Source: Flavobacteriaceae bacterium PS02336 (lineage in GTDB: Bacteria; Bacteroidota; Bacteroidia; Flavobacteriales; Flavobacteriaceae). Taken from it: a DNA stretch of 64,000 bases. Of the stretch, positions 27,009 to 35,735 are shown in pieces (position 1 is the first letter of the stretch; each line of letters opens with the position of its first letter). Both the position numbers and the translations under genes were made by a program. Location of the stretch: assembly GCA_029960065.1 (NCBI GenBank), contig JASCOF010000008.1, positions 124,001 to 188,000 of the forward strand, written 5' to 3'. Below the pieces are notes generated by a model. It saw nothing but the letters and a program-made list of their open reading frames with translations. It did no database searches and was not told the DNA's origin.

Positions 27009-27234
27009 ATTTTATACAAGTTAGTAGTTTGTAGTTATAAGGTATAAGTCATGATTTGCTGCTTAGTTGCGGATTATGAGTTATGTCTTTATTGTTTTGT
27101 TGTAATAAGTTAATAGGGTTTTTAAATCATAAGGTTTAGTATTTAGATATATAATGGTACAGGCGTACCTCAGTGCTTATCTCTCGTAAAGTATTTTTTA
27201 TTATTTATTAAGTCCTTCTGTAAAGCTGTATAAA
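27009..27234. other. non-coding stretch, no feature recognised
   Basis: AT-rich DNA between the terminators of two convergent genes. It shows no ORF with coding character and no clear RNA gene. Confidence 0.5.
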
Positions 27235-27270
27235 TAAAAAAAAACGCATCTCTAAAATTAGAAATGCGTT
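27235..27270 (-). terminator. terminator of the amidase gene
   Basis: On the minus strand AACGCATTTCTA pairs with TAGAGATGCGTT around a short AT loop (one mismatch) and is followed by a U run. It lies 27 bp after the amidase stop codon. Confidence 0.75.
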
Positions 27271-27296
27271 GAATATTTTGAAATGAATTTTATTTA

Positions 27297-28199
27297 TTAC
27301 TGAATCTGTTTTTTGTAGATAGAATAAATAGTATCAATTGTTTTTCTGTCTAAAGTTGAGGTTGCATCAGTTTGAATATAATGCAATTTGAAAGCTTGAA
27401 TGGCTGCTGATAAATTCTTGGTATTGTATCCAATAATTCTTAATGCAGGTTCGATTTTAAAATCAAAAGGAGCTGGTTCTAGAACTTCGTCCTGCCAGAT
27501 TCCAAAACCTTTTTCTGCAAGCGTTTTCCAAGGAAATAATGCGCTGGGATCCTGTTTTCTTCCTGGGGCAATATCAGCGTGTCCTATAAAATTTTGAGTT
27601 GGAATATTATAATCTTTTTTCAACTTTGTCAGCAAAGCAACCAAACTACTGATCTGCGCTTCTGTAAAGGGTTTGAAACCATTGTTGTCGAGCTCAATAC
27701 CAATAGAACAGGAGTTTAAATCTGTTACTTTTCCCCAAGTTGAATTTCCTGCATGCCAAGCACGAAGATAATCATTAAGCATCTGAACTACTTTTCCATT
27801 CTCAGAAATTACATAATGTGCGCTAACCTGAGTTTTGGTTTTTGTGAAAGTATTTATGGTCTGCTGTAATGAATCTTGAGCAGTATGATGAATAATAACG
27901 AAGCTTGGTTTTCTTAAATTAAAATTTACTGTACCAACCCATTCTGTATTAATCCCATTTTGCAGGTAGGTTGAACTCGTTTTAGATAAAGTATCTTTTA
28001 CAATCCTCAACTGTTGTGCATATGTAGTGTCAATAACAACGTTTGCAGCTGGAATTGGCTGTGTTTCTTTACTGGTGATTTGGTTTTCTAAAGTTTTAAG
28101 CTGCTGATCATATGCTTTTTCCGTCTTTTTATACGGATTAGTTGAGCATGCACTGACAATAACAGCTAAAATCAGATAACAAAAATGTTTTTTTGTCAT
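27297..28199 (-). CDS. N-acetylmuramoyl-L-alanine amidase (Amidase_2/AmpD-like) lipoprotein
   Basis: A 300-residue lipoprotein (Cys18 in IVSACSTNP) with a coiled linker and then an amidase_2/PGRP domain from about residue 85 to 230. Zinc-ligand candidates are His104 in VIIHHTA, His207 in IGHADIAPG and Asp217 in GRKQDPSALFPW, with Glu169 in SIGIELDNNG. It would cut the amide bond between muramic acid and the peptide stem in the periplasm, for wall recycling. About 60 extra residues after the domain are unassigned. The next gene lies 26 bp upstream in the same direction. Confidence 0.88.
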   Translation of the reverse strand: MTKKHFCYLILAVIVSACSTNPYKKTEKAYDQQLKTLENQITSKETQPIPAANVVIDTTYAQQLRIVKDTLSKTSSTYLQNGINTEWVGTVNFNLRKPSFVIIHHTAQDSLQQTINTFTKTKTQVSAHYVISENGKVVQMLNDYLRAWHAGNSTWGKVTDLNSCSIGIELDNNGFKPFTEAQISSLVALLTKLKKDYNIPTQNFIGHADIAPGRKQDPSALFPWKTLAEKGFGIWQDEVLEPAPFDFKIEPALRIIGYNTKNLSAAIQAFKLHYIQTDATSTLDRKTIDTIYSIYKKQIQ

Positions 28200-28225
28200 A
28201 ATTCGTTGTTTATAAGTTTAAACGA

Positions 28226-28774
28226 TTATTCTTCCGTTTTCGTATCTGTGTTAGGCTTTGCTTCTTTAGTTTCTTCCTTGTCTTTATCTTTTTTCTTTTT
28301 TGATTTTCCTTTTTTTACCTCTTTAAAGGTTTCCATAAAGGTCTTGTACTTATCAACTTGATCGGGATTTAAAAAAGCGCCTATTTTTTTATCTGTGCTT
28401 TCTCTTAAAGCCTTTACTTGTTCGATTTTTTGTTCTTGACTGCTGCTTTCATTTTTTAATAAAATACCTTGTTCTCTTAAGCTGTCAGCCAGAACGTTAG
28501 TAATTGCTATAGCTTGAAGATCGTCAAGTTTTACCTCAGGCCTCATTGCTTCAACAATTTTTGCAGCGGTCTCTTCTACAGGAATTTCTTTTGGTTTGCT
28601 TGGTGTTCCTTGCTGCTGTCCAGCCATCATACTTCTATCCATTCCCATTCCGCCACCTCTTCCGTAACCATTACCATAGCCATTGTTATAGTAACCATTT
28701 CCATATTGTGCTGAAACAGAGTTGAAACAAAATAAAGTAAAAACCAAAAGAATTAAGTTTTGTGTAAGTTTCAT
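28226..28774 (-). CDS. secreted Gly/Tyr-rich protein with basic C-terminus, unknown function
   Basis: The function is not recognised. The start at 28774 was chosen over an upstream ATG at 28801 because MKLTQNLILLVFTLFCFNSVSAQ is then a complete signal peptide at the N-terminus. The mature protein (182 residues before processing) starts with GYGNGYYNNGYGNGYGRGGG repeats. A helical middle follows, with ETAAKIVEAMRPEVKLDDLQAIAI and LNPDQVDKYKTFMETF, loosely like Spy/CpxP-type periplasmic proteins. It ends in a Lys/Glu-rich tail (KSKKKKDKDKEETKEAK). It lies between amidase and rimO genes, perhaps in one transcript. Confidence 0.7.
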   Translation of the reverse strand: MKLTQNLILLVFTLFCFNSVSAQYGNGYYNNGYGNGYGRGGGMGMDRSMMAGQQQGTPSKPKEIPVEETAAKIVEAMRPEVKLDDLQAIAITNVLADSLREQGILLKNESSSQEQKIEQVKALRESTDKKIGAFLNPDQVDKYKTFMETFKEVKKGKSKKKKDKDKEETKEAKPNTDTKTEE

Positions 28775-28816
28775 AAAAGTATTTTTGTCTAGTGTTAGCA
28801 ATTGTTCAGCGTAAAT

Positions 28817-30130
28817 TTAAGCAGGTTCTCCGTATAAATCAAATTCTGTTGCTTCAATTATCTTGATATTAACAAATTCACCAGTTTTTACATAATGTTT
28901 AGAGGCGTCTATTAGAACTTCGTTGTCAACATCTGGGCTGTCAAACTCTGTACGGCCTACAAAATGAGCTCCTTCTTTTCTATCAATGATACATCTAAAA
29001 ACTTTGCCTACTTTTTCTTGGTTTAAATCCCATGAAATTTGAGATTGCAATTCCATGATTTCATTTGCTCTCGCTTGCTTTACGTCATCTGGAACATTGT
29101 CTTCCAATAAATAAGCATGAGTATTTTCTTCATGAGAATAAGCAAAACATCCCATTCTGTCAAATTTCATTTCCTGAACAAAATCTTTCAAAATCTCAAA
29201 ATCTTCCTGAGTTTCTCCTGGATATCCAACAATAAGAGTAGTTCTAATCGCCATTCCAGGAACTGCCGCGCGGAAATCTTTTAATAACTGAGTTGTTTTT
29301 GCTTGAGTTGTTCCACGGCGCATTGATTTTAAAATTGAATCTGAAATGTGCTGTAAAGGAATATCAATATAATTACAGATTTTAGGTTCGCGTTTCATTA
29401 ACTCTAAAACATCCATTGGAAAACCAGTAGGGTAGGCATAATGAAGACGAATCCATTCAATTCCTTCAACAGCAGCTAAAGCTTCTAATAATTCTGCAAG
29501 ATTTCTTTTTTTATAAAGATCAAGTCCGTAATAAGTTAAGTCTTGAGCAATTAAGATTAATTCTTTAACGCCGTTTTTAGCTAAACCTTGAGCTTCTTTA
29601 ACTAATTTTTCAATTGGCTGAGAAACATGAGAACCTCTCATTAAAGGAATCGCGCAAAAACTACAAGGTCTGTCGCAGCCCTCGGCGATTTTTAAGTAAG
29701 CATAATTTTTTGGAGTTGTAGTTAAACGCTCTCCAAGTAATTCATGTTTATAATCTGCTCCAAGAGCTTTTAATAATTGTGGTAATTCTGTAGTTCCAAA
29801 ATATTGGTCAACGTTCGGAATTTCTTTTTCTAAATCTGGTCTGTAACGCTCGGATAGACATCCAGTTACAAAAACTTTATCTACAAGCCCTCTGTTTTTT
29901 TTATCTGCGTATTCCAAAATCATGTTTACTGATTCTGCTTTAGCATTGTCAATAAAACCGCACGTATTAATTACAATAATGTTTCCTTCTTTTTCTGCTG
30001 GCGCTTCATGTTCAACTTCTTTTCCATTCGCACGCAGCTGTCCCATAAGGACTTCACTGTCATAAACATTTTTTGAACACCCAAGAGTGATTACGTTAAT
30101 TTTGTTCTTTTTTAAAGACTTGGTTCTCAT
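28817..30130 (-). CDS. rimO: ribosomal protein S12 methylthiotransferase RimO
   Basis: This 437-residue radical-SAM enzyme adds a methylthio group to an Asp of ribosomal protein S12. The N-terminal UPF0004 domain has cluster-binding Cys18 (TLGCSKN), Cys57 (NTCGFI) and Cys91 (GCLSERY). The radical-SAM CxxxCxxC is Cys152/156/159 (EGCDRPCSFCAIP). A TRAM domain closes the protein (about 375-437). The motif GTTELPQLL and the S12-type LGCSKN separate RimO from the tRNA enzyme MiaB. The length is normal. Confidence 0.96.
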   Translation of the reverse strand: MRTKSLKKNKINVITLGCSKNVYDSEVLMGQLRANGKEVEHEAPAEKEGNIIVINTCGFIDNAKAESVNMILEYADKKNRGLVDKVFVTGCLSERYRPDLEKEIPNVDQYFGTTELPQLLKALGADYKHELLGERLTTTPKNYAYLKIAEGCDRPCSFCAIPLMRGSHVSQPIEKLVKEAQGLAKNGVKELILIAQDLTYYGLDLYKKRNLAELLEALAAVEGIEWIRLHYAYPTGFPMDVLELMKREPKICNYIDIPLQHISDSILKSMRRGTTQAKTTQLLKDFRAAVPGMAIRTTLIVGYPGETQEDFEILKDFVQEMKFDRMGCFAYSHEENTHAYLLEDNVPDDVKQARANEIMELQSQISWDLNQEKVGKVFRCIIDRKEGAHFVGRTEFDSPDVDNEVLIDASKHYVKTGEFVNIKIIEATEFDLYGEPA

Positions 30131-30245
30131 ACTTTTATAAATTGGAGTGCAAAATTACACTTTTTTATTCAAACACCGCTTGTTTCGCTTTTATTTAGCT
30201 GTTTTTTGTGAAGGTTTTTTGGGGAATGGCTGCTGTTTTGTAGAC

Positions 30246-30276
30246 AAAAAAAATCCGTCAAATTAATTTTGACGGA
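30246..30276 (-). terminator. terminator of the FadL-like gene
   Basis: On the minus strand TCCGTCAAA pairs with TTTGACGGA and is followed by eight U residues. It lies just past the stop codon of the gene at 30304. Confidence 0.8.
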
Positions 30277-30303
30277 AGTTTTCATTCATCTATTTATTCT
30301 TAA

Positions 30304-31806
30304 TTACAATTCAAATAATAAAGTAAGGGTTACATTGTTTAATTTTGAAGTGATGTTCGCTCCATCCGTAAAACCTGTAGCAAAAAATCCTTGATTAGAT
30401 TTTCTTTCTAAATAAGAGTAGGCTAAATCTAATTTTGTTGCTCCAAAACTGTAGCCTAAACCACCAGAGTAGCTGTTTAAATCGCCAATTGTAGTCCCAT
30501 TTTTGTATGGACTTCCTTCAAAACGATATCCTCCTCTTAGGCTTAGTTTTTTGATTTTGTATTCTGCTCCAACTCTTAATTCTCCAGTGCTGGTTAAAGT
30601 ATTGCTAATATCATCATTAACTCCCCTGAAACCTGAATCGTTTGTCGGTTTGAATTTAGTGTTTCCATAATTTTTTACAGCGTAATCAACACTTAATAAA
30701 CCAGATTTTCCAAAAACGTATGCGGCACTAAAAGTCCATTTGTCTGGTGTTTGTAAAGTGTAAGAATCATAAACATTTACAATATTTGGATTTACATTAG
30801 CATTTAAAGGCTGTCCGCCATCTGCTTGTCTTGTGCTGTAAATGCTTTGTGAGGTTTCGTCATATAATTCATACCATGTGTTAGATTCGTATGCGATACC
30901 CAGTCTAAAAGCTTCTGTTACTTTTCCTATTGCTCCTAATTGAAATGAGAAACCATTTCCATAAGTATATAGTTCGTTGTTGAAACGTAAGTTTGAAATC
31001 GTTTCGTAAGGCTGTAATGCATTATTGTTGTCTTCGTAAAAACTTGATGATCTTCTAAAGTCTGTTACGTGTACATTTAAGTTTGCTCCAAAATAAAGTT
31101 TGTCTTTATAAGAAGTAGCTATATTGAAACCTACTTTACTGTTATATCCTCTAGTGTAAATTTCGTTTTCTTGATAATAGTTTCCTCCCTCAGGAACATT
31201 GCTGATGTATTCTGTGTTTCCAGGTGTATTGGCTACTGGGTCAATAACGAAACCATGATATCCCATGTACGCCTGCTGTTCGTTGTAAAATAAATCTCTA
31301 TAATCTAACCCGTCAATATCTTGTAATGGAAGTCCATTTGCAAACGCTAAAAAATAGCTGTCAACAGAGTTTGTTGGATTTGTTCCAGCTGAAAAAACAT
31401 TGTTATTAAAGTTGTTTGTATTTTCATAAGTGGCTCCAATAGCAATTTTGTTCCATCCGTTATTTGGGTTTCTGTCTTTAAAAACAAATACACCTCCTGC
31501 TTGGTTTAGAATGAAAGAATTTTCTTTGTCAGAAGTTTGAGTTCCAAAATAATTAGAATTATTTTTCATATTCTGATTACTGAAAGATACTCCGACTTGA
31601 TTGGTGTTAAAGATTGCAGATCCAGCAGGGTTTACGCTTAAAGAAGAAATGTCGCCTCCAACTGCTCCAAAAGCACCACTCATGGCTCTAAATCTCGCAG
31701 TTCCGGTTAAATTATCTTGTGCGTATCGCAAGGCATCAGAAACTTCCTGAGAATATGATGCGCTGACAGTTAGTCCTGTTATCAGTAGGAAAAGTATTTT
31801 TTTCAT
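30304..31806 (-). CDS. outer-membrane beta-barrel protein, OmpP1/FadL-like
   Basis: A 500-residue protein with signal peptide (cleaved near SYSQ, about residue 19). The N-terminus DALRYAQDNLTGTARFRAMSGAFGAVGGDISSLSVNPAGSA matches the flavobacterial OmpP1/FadL/TodX-type outer-membrane transporters, where an N-terminal hatch precedes a 14-strand barrel. Amphipathic strands and aromatic girdle residues continue to the end (VTLTLLFEL). The family moves hydrophobic molecules across the outer membrane; the substrate here is not known. Its own terminator follows, and it is probably monocistronic or cotranscribed with the lipoprotein gene 40 bp upstream. Confidence 0.82.
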   Translation of the reverse strand: MKKILFLLITGLTVSASYSQEVSDALRYAQDNLTGTARFRAMSGAFGAVGGDISSLSVNPAGSAIFNTNQVGVSFSNQNMKNNSNYFGTQTSDKENSFILNQAGGVFVFKDRNPNNGWNKIAIGATYENTNNFNNNVFSAGTNPTNSVDSYFLAFANGLPLQDIDGLDYRDLFYNEQQAYMGYHGFVIDPVANTPGNTEYISNVPEGGNYYQENEIYTRGYNSKVGFNIATSYKDKLYFGANLNVHVTDFRRSSSFYEDNNNALQPYETISNLRFNNELYTYGNGFSFQLGAIGKVTEAFRLGIAYESNTWYELYDETSQSIYSTRQADGGQPLNANVNPNIVNVYDSYTLQTPDKWTFSAAYVFGKSGLLSVDYAVKNYGNTKFKPTNDSGFRGVNDDISNTLTSTGELRVGAEYKIKKLSLRGGYRFEGSPYKNGTTIGDLNSYSGGLGYSFGATKLDLAYSYLERKSNQGFFATGFTDGANITSKLNNVTLTLLFEL

Positions 31807-31846
31807 TTGGATAAGTTTTAGTTTGAATTAGTTACTGAGAAAAAAA

Positions 31847-32860
31847 TTATCTTCTTCCTCCGCCACCTCCAGATCTCATACCGCCACCGCCACCGCCGCC
31901 GCCAGACGATCTCATGCTGCCACCGCCACCACTGCTGTTCATAGAACGTGAAGGACTGCTAGGAGTATAACTTCTGTTTGAGCTGCTATTGTTGCTAGGA
32001 GTATAGCTTCTATTTGTTGTACCGCTGTTGTTGTAAGATCTTCTATTGCTAGAATTGTTGTAATCTACACCATTACTACTAGATCTTCTGTTGGTAAATG
32101 TCGGACTCGTTGTACCTCTATTTGTAGTAGAGCTTCTTCTGAAATCTGTATATCCGTTAGATGATCTATTTGTGGTGTAATTTCTATTAGTGGTATAACT
32201 GCTTCTGTTTGTGGTATAGTTTCTGTTCGATGTGTAACCTCTGTTAGAAGTATAGTTTCTGTTGTTGGTGTAGTTTCTATTACCATAATAAGCTGCAGAG
32301 CCTCTTCTTCCGTAGCTGTAGTTATAGTTGTTGTAGCCGTAATAACCACCGCCCCAGTATCCTGGATATCCCCAGCCTGGTCCCCAATATCCTGGGTAGC
32401 CCCAGCCGCCACCCCAGTAGCCTGGATATCCCCAGCCTGCGCCCCAGTAACCGCCATATCCCCATCCGTAGTATGGATATCCCATTCCAAATCCGAATGA
32501 CCATGTAGGGTTGGTGTAGAAGTTAACAGAAACGTCAGAACTGCTGCTTCCCCATGCAGGATAACCTACAGAGGCAGTTTGAGTGCTGTCGTTTTCAGAG
32601 TAATTGGTATAATTGTCAACGTCTGTAAAAATTTCAGTTGACTGGTCGTCGTCCTGCAAAGATCTGAAGTAGTCTTTGTATTGATTGTTTGTGCCATTAG
32701 ATTGTTGCACATAGCTGTTTGATGATGAGTTACCATAAACACCGTCGTTGTCGTAATACGATGAATTTTGGTAAGAACCACACGACGCTAATAATAAACT
32801 CACTAATCCAATTAAATAAAAATGATTAGAGTTTCGGCGAAGAGAAATGTTAGTTTTCAT
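31847..32860 (-). CDS. repetitive Gly/Tyr/Asn/Arg-rich lipoprotein, unknown function
   Basis: The function is not recognised. The 337-residue lipoprotein (Cys27 in LLASCGSYQ) has a Ser/Asn/Asp-rich segment and then three kinds of low-complexity repeat. These are GWGYPGYWG units (about residues 125-180), NYTTNR/NYTSNR units (about 190-250), and a Gly-rich tail with MRSSGGGG and MRSGGGG ending in Arg. The charge shifts from acidic at the N-terminus to strongly basic at the C-terminus. It may be an envelope or matrix protein binding acidic polymers; this is inferred only from composition. The gene reads divergently from proS. Confidence 0.75.
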   Translation of the reverse strand: MKTNISLRRNSNHFYLIGLVSLLLASCGSYQNSSYYDNDGVYGNSSSNSYVQQSNGTNNQYKDYFRSLQDDDQSTEIFTDVDNYTNYSENDSTQTASVGYPAWGSSSSDVSVNFYTNPTWSFGFGMGYPYYGWGYGGYWGAGWGYPGYWGGGWGYPGYWGPGWGYPGYWGGGYYGYNNYNYSYGRRGSAAYYGNRNYTNNRNYTSNRGYTSNRNYTTNRSSYTTNRNYTTNRSSNGYTDFRRSSTTNRGTTSPTFTNRRSSSNGVDYNNSSNRRSYNNSGTTNRSYTPSNNSSSNRSYTPSSPSRSMNSSGGGGSMRSSGGGGGGGGMRSGGGGGRR

Positions 32861-32877
32861 ATCTGTGGTGATTTTTA

Positions 32878-32908
32878 TTGTTGCACATTACAAAAATAGT
32901 TAGTTTTG
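32878..32908 (+). promoter_or_regulatory. proS promoter (TTG-N20-TAGTTTTG)
   Basis: TTG at 32878-32880 and TAGTTTTG at 32901-32908 match the Bacteroidota -33/-7 consensus TTG...TAnnTTTG. The ATG of proS is 53 bp downstream. On the other strand TATTTTTG (plus 32891-32898) could serve the divergent lipoprotein gene, so the two promoters overlap. Confidence 0.65.
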
Positions 32909-32961
32909 TCAAACTATTTAGTTAAAATTATTAAAACAAAATTTGTGCCAAACTATATAAT

Positions 32962-34440
32962 ATGAGTAAGAACCTCACTACAAGATCAGAAGATTATTCG
33001 AAATGGTATAATGAGCTGGTTGTCAAGGCAGATCTAGCTGAAAATTCAGGAGTTAGAGGATGTATGGTAATTAAACCGTACGGATATGCTATTTGGGAAA
33101 AAATGCAGGCTGAATTAGATCGCATGTTCAAAGAGACAGGGCATCAAAATGCTTATTTTCCGCTATTTGTGCCTAAAAGCATGTTTGAGGCTGAGGAAAA
33201 AAACGCTGAAGGATTTGCAAAAGAATGTGCTGTTGTGACACATTATAGACTAAAAAATGATCCCGACAAACCAGGGAAATTAATGGTGGATCCAAATGCA
33301 AAGCTAGAGGAAGAGCTTATTGTTCGTCCAACGAGTGAAGCTATTATATGGTCTACCTATAAAGGATGGGTTCAGTCATATAGAGATTTACCTTTGTTAA
33401 TTAATCAATGGGCGAATGTTGTGCGTTGGGAAATGCGTACACGTTTGTTTTTGAGAACTGCTGAGTTTTTATGGCAGGAAGGGCATACTGCACATGCTAC
33501 CAAAACAGAAGCTATTGAGGAATCTGAGAAAATGATGAATGTTTATGCTGATTTTGCAGAAAACTTTATGGCAATTCCAGTTGTAAAAGGGTTTAAAACA
33601 GAAACGGAGCGTTTTGCAGGTGCAGATGAAACATATTGTATTGAAGCTTTAATGCAAGATGGAAAAGCATTGCAGGCTGGAACGTCACATTTCTTAGGGC
33701 AGAACTTTGCAAAGGCTTTTGATGTTAAGTTTGCTAACGCAGAAGGAAAGCAGGAACACGTTTGGGGAACATCATGGGGAGTTTCTACTCGTTTGATGGG
33801 AGCTTTGATTATGACACATTCTGATGATCAAGGATTGGTACTGCCTCCAAATTTGGCACCAATACAAGTGGTGATTGTTCCGATTCATAAAACAGAAGAG
33901 CAGTTAGCAGAAATTACTACGGCTGTAAATGAATTGACTGCTAAATTGAGAAAACTGAAAATCTCAGTTAAATACGATGACAGAACAACTCAAAAACCAG
34001 GATTCAAATTTGCTGAATGGGAGTTAAAAGGTGTTCCTGTAAGAATTGCTGTTGGTCCAAAAGACTTAGAAAATGGAACTTTTGAGGTGGCAAGACGTGA
34101 TAATTTGACAAAAGAAGTTGTTGCAAATGAAAATATTGTTGATCATATAAATGATCTTTTGGAGCAGATTCAAAAGGATTTATTTGATAAAGCTTTGAAT
34201 TACCGTAATACTCATATTACGGAAGTGAATAACTTTGAGGAATTTAAGGAAGTTTTAGAAGGTAAAGGAGGTTTTATTTCAGCTCATTGGGATGGAACTG
34301 CAGCAACTGAAGAAAAGATAAAAGACTTAACAAAAGCAACCATTCGTTGTATTCCTTTGGATGCTGTTGAAGAGGCTGGAATCTGTGTGTTGACGGGAGC
34401 TCCGTCTACTAAAAGAGTGCTTTTCGCGAAGGCGTATTAA
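32962..34440 (+). CDS. proS: prolyl-tRNA synthetase, archaeal/eukaryotic type
   Basis: This 492-residue class II synthetase charges tRNA-Pro. Motif 2 (RWEMRTRLFLRTAEFLWQEGHTAH) and motif 3 (WGTSWGVSTRLMGALIMTHSDDQGLVLPP) are typical of the shorter archaeal/eukaryote-like ProS that lacks the editing insertion. The anticodon-binding domain (VVIVPIHKTEEQL) and the C-terminal domain ending in Tyr (FAKAY) are also typical of that type. This form is standard in Bacteroidota. The start is set by the promoter 53 bp upstream and by MSKNLTTRSEDYSKWYNELV, the usual N-terminus. Confidence 0.97.
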   Translation: MSKNLTTRSEDYSKWYNELVVKADLAENSGVRGCMVIKPYGYAIWEKMQAELDRMFKETGHQNAYFPLFVPKSMFEAEEKNAEGFAKECAVVTHYRLKNDPDKPGKLMVDPNAKLEEELIVRPTSEAIIWSTYKGWVQSYRDLPLLINQWANVVRWEMRTRLFLRTAEFLWQEGHTAHATKTEAIEESEKMMNVYADFAENFMAIPVVKGFKTETERFAGADETYCIEALMQDGKALQAGTSHFLGQNFAKAFDVKFANAEGKQEHVWGTSWGVSTRLMGALIMTHSDDQGLVLPPNLAPIQVVIVPIHKTEEQLAEITTAVNELTAKLRKLKISVKYDDRTTQKPGFKFAEWELKGVPVRIAVGPKDLENGTFEVARRDNLTKEVVANENIVDHINDLLEQIQKDLFDKALNYRNTHITEVNNFEEFKEVLEGKGGFISAHWDGTAATEEKIKDLTKATIRCIPLDAVEEAGICVLTGAPSTKRVLFAKAY

Positions 34441-34468
34441 AAAAAAATAAAAAAAATAGCATCAGCTA

Positions 34469-34498
34469 TTGTGCAGATAAAAAATAGATGTATCTTTG
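34469..34498 (+). promoter_or_regulatory. promoter of the tRNA-Glu pair (TTG-N19-TATCTTTG)
   Basis: TTG at 34469-34471 and TATCTTTG at 34491-34498 with 19-bp spacing form a textbook Bacteroidota promoter, 20 bp ahead of the first tRNA. A weak AATAGC/GCTATT hairpin after proS overlaps its -33 element. Confidence 0.8.
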
Positions 34499-34518
34499 CA
34501 TCCGCATTAGAGAAGCAC

Positions 34519-34590
34519 GGTCCGTTCGTCTATCGGTTAGGACGCCAGGTTTTCATCCTGGTAAGGGGGGTTCGATTCCCCCACGGACTA
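34519..34590 (+). tRNA. tRNA-Glu (anticodon TTC)
   Basis: The 72-nt gene folds as a cloverleaf: acceptor GGTCCGT/ACGGACT, anticodon arm CCAGG-TTTTCAT-CCTGG with TTC in the centre, and T-loop GTTCGATTC. CCA is not encoded. It is the first of two tandem copies. Confidence 0.95.
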
Positions 34591-34634
34591 CAAGTTATAT
34601 TGCATATTGAAAAGTTTCCAACTTAGGAGAATTA

Positions 34635-34706
34635 GGTCCGTTCGTCTAGGGGTTAGGACGCCAGGTTTTCATCCTGGTAACAGGGGTTCGATTCCCCTAC
34701 GGACTA
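34635..34706 (+). tRNA. tRNA-Glu (anticodon TTC), second copy
   Basis: Near-identical to the first copy, 44 bp downstream. It differs in the D-loop (CTAGGGG versus CTATCGG), the variable region (TAACA versus TAAGG) and the T-stem (GGGG/CCCC-T versus GGGGG/CCCCC). The acceptor and anticodon arms are the same. The two are probably cotranscribed. Confidence 0.95.
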
Positions 34707-34860
34707 CAGAATTAGTTGTAAATAAGTTTTGTAAAATAAAAATTGGTGTCTCGGTTTTTATTTTATTAGTTAAAACCAAAGTGATTGTTTGACAATTGTG
34801 GGAGGTTTTTCTTTTTTAACTAGTATTTATAATAATTATTACATCTAAAATTAAAACAAA

Positions 34861-35112
34861 ATGGCAAATCATAAGTCAGCGTTAAAAAGAATCAGAAGTA
34901 ACGAAAAGAAAAGAGTTCTTAACAGATATCAACATAAAACTACTCGTAATGCTATTAAAGCGTTAAGATTAGCTACTGATAAATCTGATGCTGCTGCTAA
35001 ATTATCTACTGTAATCTCTATGATTGATAAATTAGCTAAAAAGAACATCATTCATGATAATAAAGCTTCTAACTTGAAGTCTAAATTAACTAAACACGTT
35101 GCTAAATTGTAA
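34861..35112 (+). CDS. rpsT: 30S ribosomal protein S20
   Basis: An 83-residue basic protein starting MANHKSALKRIRSNEKKRVLNRY, the S20 signature, with a helical Lys/Ala-rich remainder ending VAKL. It binds 16S rRNA early in 30S assembly. The length is typical. It has a strong terminator 24 bp downstream and AT-rich leader DNA upstream. Confidence 0.97.
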   Translation: MANHKSALKRIRSNEKKRVLNRYQHKTTRNAIKALRLATDKSDAAAKLSTVISMIDKLAKKNIIHDNKASNLKSKLTKHVAKL

Positions 35113-35136
35113 TTAAAACAATTTACTAAAAAATAT

Positions 35137-35165
35137 AAAGTCCTCTTTTAGAGGACTTTTTTTTG
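35137..35165 (+). terminator. rpsT terminator
   Basis: AAAGTCCTC and GAGGACTTT form a stem with a TTTTA loop, followed by a long T run. Confidence 0.88.
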
Positions 35166-35207
35166 TTTTAATACTAAATGAAATCCTAGTTATAAAATTC
35201 AAATAAT

Positions 35208-35257
35208 AAAAAAATCCAAATTCCAATTTTATAGATAATTGAAATTTGGATTTTTTT
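35208..35257. terminator. AT-rich inverted repeat, probable terminator
   Basis: AAAAAAATCCAAATT and its exact reverse complement flank a 20-base AT-rich centre. T runs on both strands fit termination between the convergent rpsT and response-regulator genes. Confidence 0.65.
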
Positions 35258-35322
35258 ATTTAGAAAACCTAAAGTTTTAAGTTTTCTGTTATCTTTTGAA
35301 ATTTTAAAATATTGAAATATAC

Positions 35323-35730
35323 TTAAGGATTTATTTTCTTCTTAAGATATTCCAGCATTGGCAATGTAATTGGTTTCGATAAGAAATCGATAATTATAGG
35401 ATATTTTTTTGCTTTAGCTAAGTCTTCTGGGTCAATTGTAGAAGATAATACAATAACAGGAGCGGAATTGAACTCTTTATAATCTGAAGAAGTAAAATGA
35501 TCTAAAAATTCCCAACCCCCCATGATAGGCATGTTTAAGTCTAGAAAAATTAATTCTGGTTTTCTTTTGTTTTTGTCGTTGGTGTATTTTAAGGTGTTGA
35601 AATGATGGAGCGCTTCTTCACCGTTTTGAGCTGTAATTATTTCATGTGAAAATGAAGATTTTGAAATTACTTTTTTGCATAACATTAGCGTGATGGGGTC
35701 ATCGTCAATGCATAAAATCTGCTCGAGCAT
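35323..35730 (-). CDS. single-domain response regulator (CheY-like)
   Basis: A 135-residue receiver domain with no output domain. The acidic pocket is Asp9-Asp11 (CIDDDP), the phospho-acceptor Asp64 in IFLDLNMPIMGG, and LSSTI with FLSKPIT carries the conserved Thr/Ser and Lys. Its start lies 5 bp after the stop of the sensor kinase gene, so the two are cotranscribed and probably cognate. With no output domain it must act by protein contact or in a phosphorelay. Confidence 0.92.
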   Translation of the reverse strand: MLEQILCIDDDPITLMLCKKVISKSSFSHEIITAQNGEEALHHFNTLKYTNDKNKRKPELIFLDLNMPIMGGWEFLDHFTSSDYKEFNSAPVIVLSSTIDPEDLAKAKKYPIIIDFLSKPITLPMLEYLKKKINP

Positions 35731-35735
35731 AATTA

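Noticed and set aside
28775..28801. upstream ATG for the Gly/Tyr-rich secreted protein
   Set aside because: It would put nine residues before an otherwise complete signal peptide; the ATG at 28774 fits better.
32065..32490. 141-codon minus-strand reading frame rich in Thr/Ile/Glu
   Set aside because: It is an out-of-frame shadow of the repetitive lipoprotein gene; its repeats are those of that gene in another frame.
34607..34792. 61-codon reading frame across the second tRNA-Glu gene
   Set aside because: It reads through the tRNA and has no family match or ribosome-binding site; the tRNA explains the conservation.
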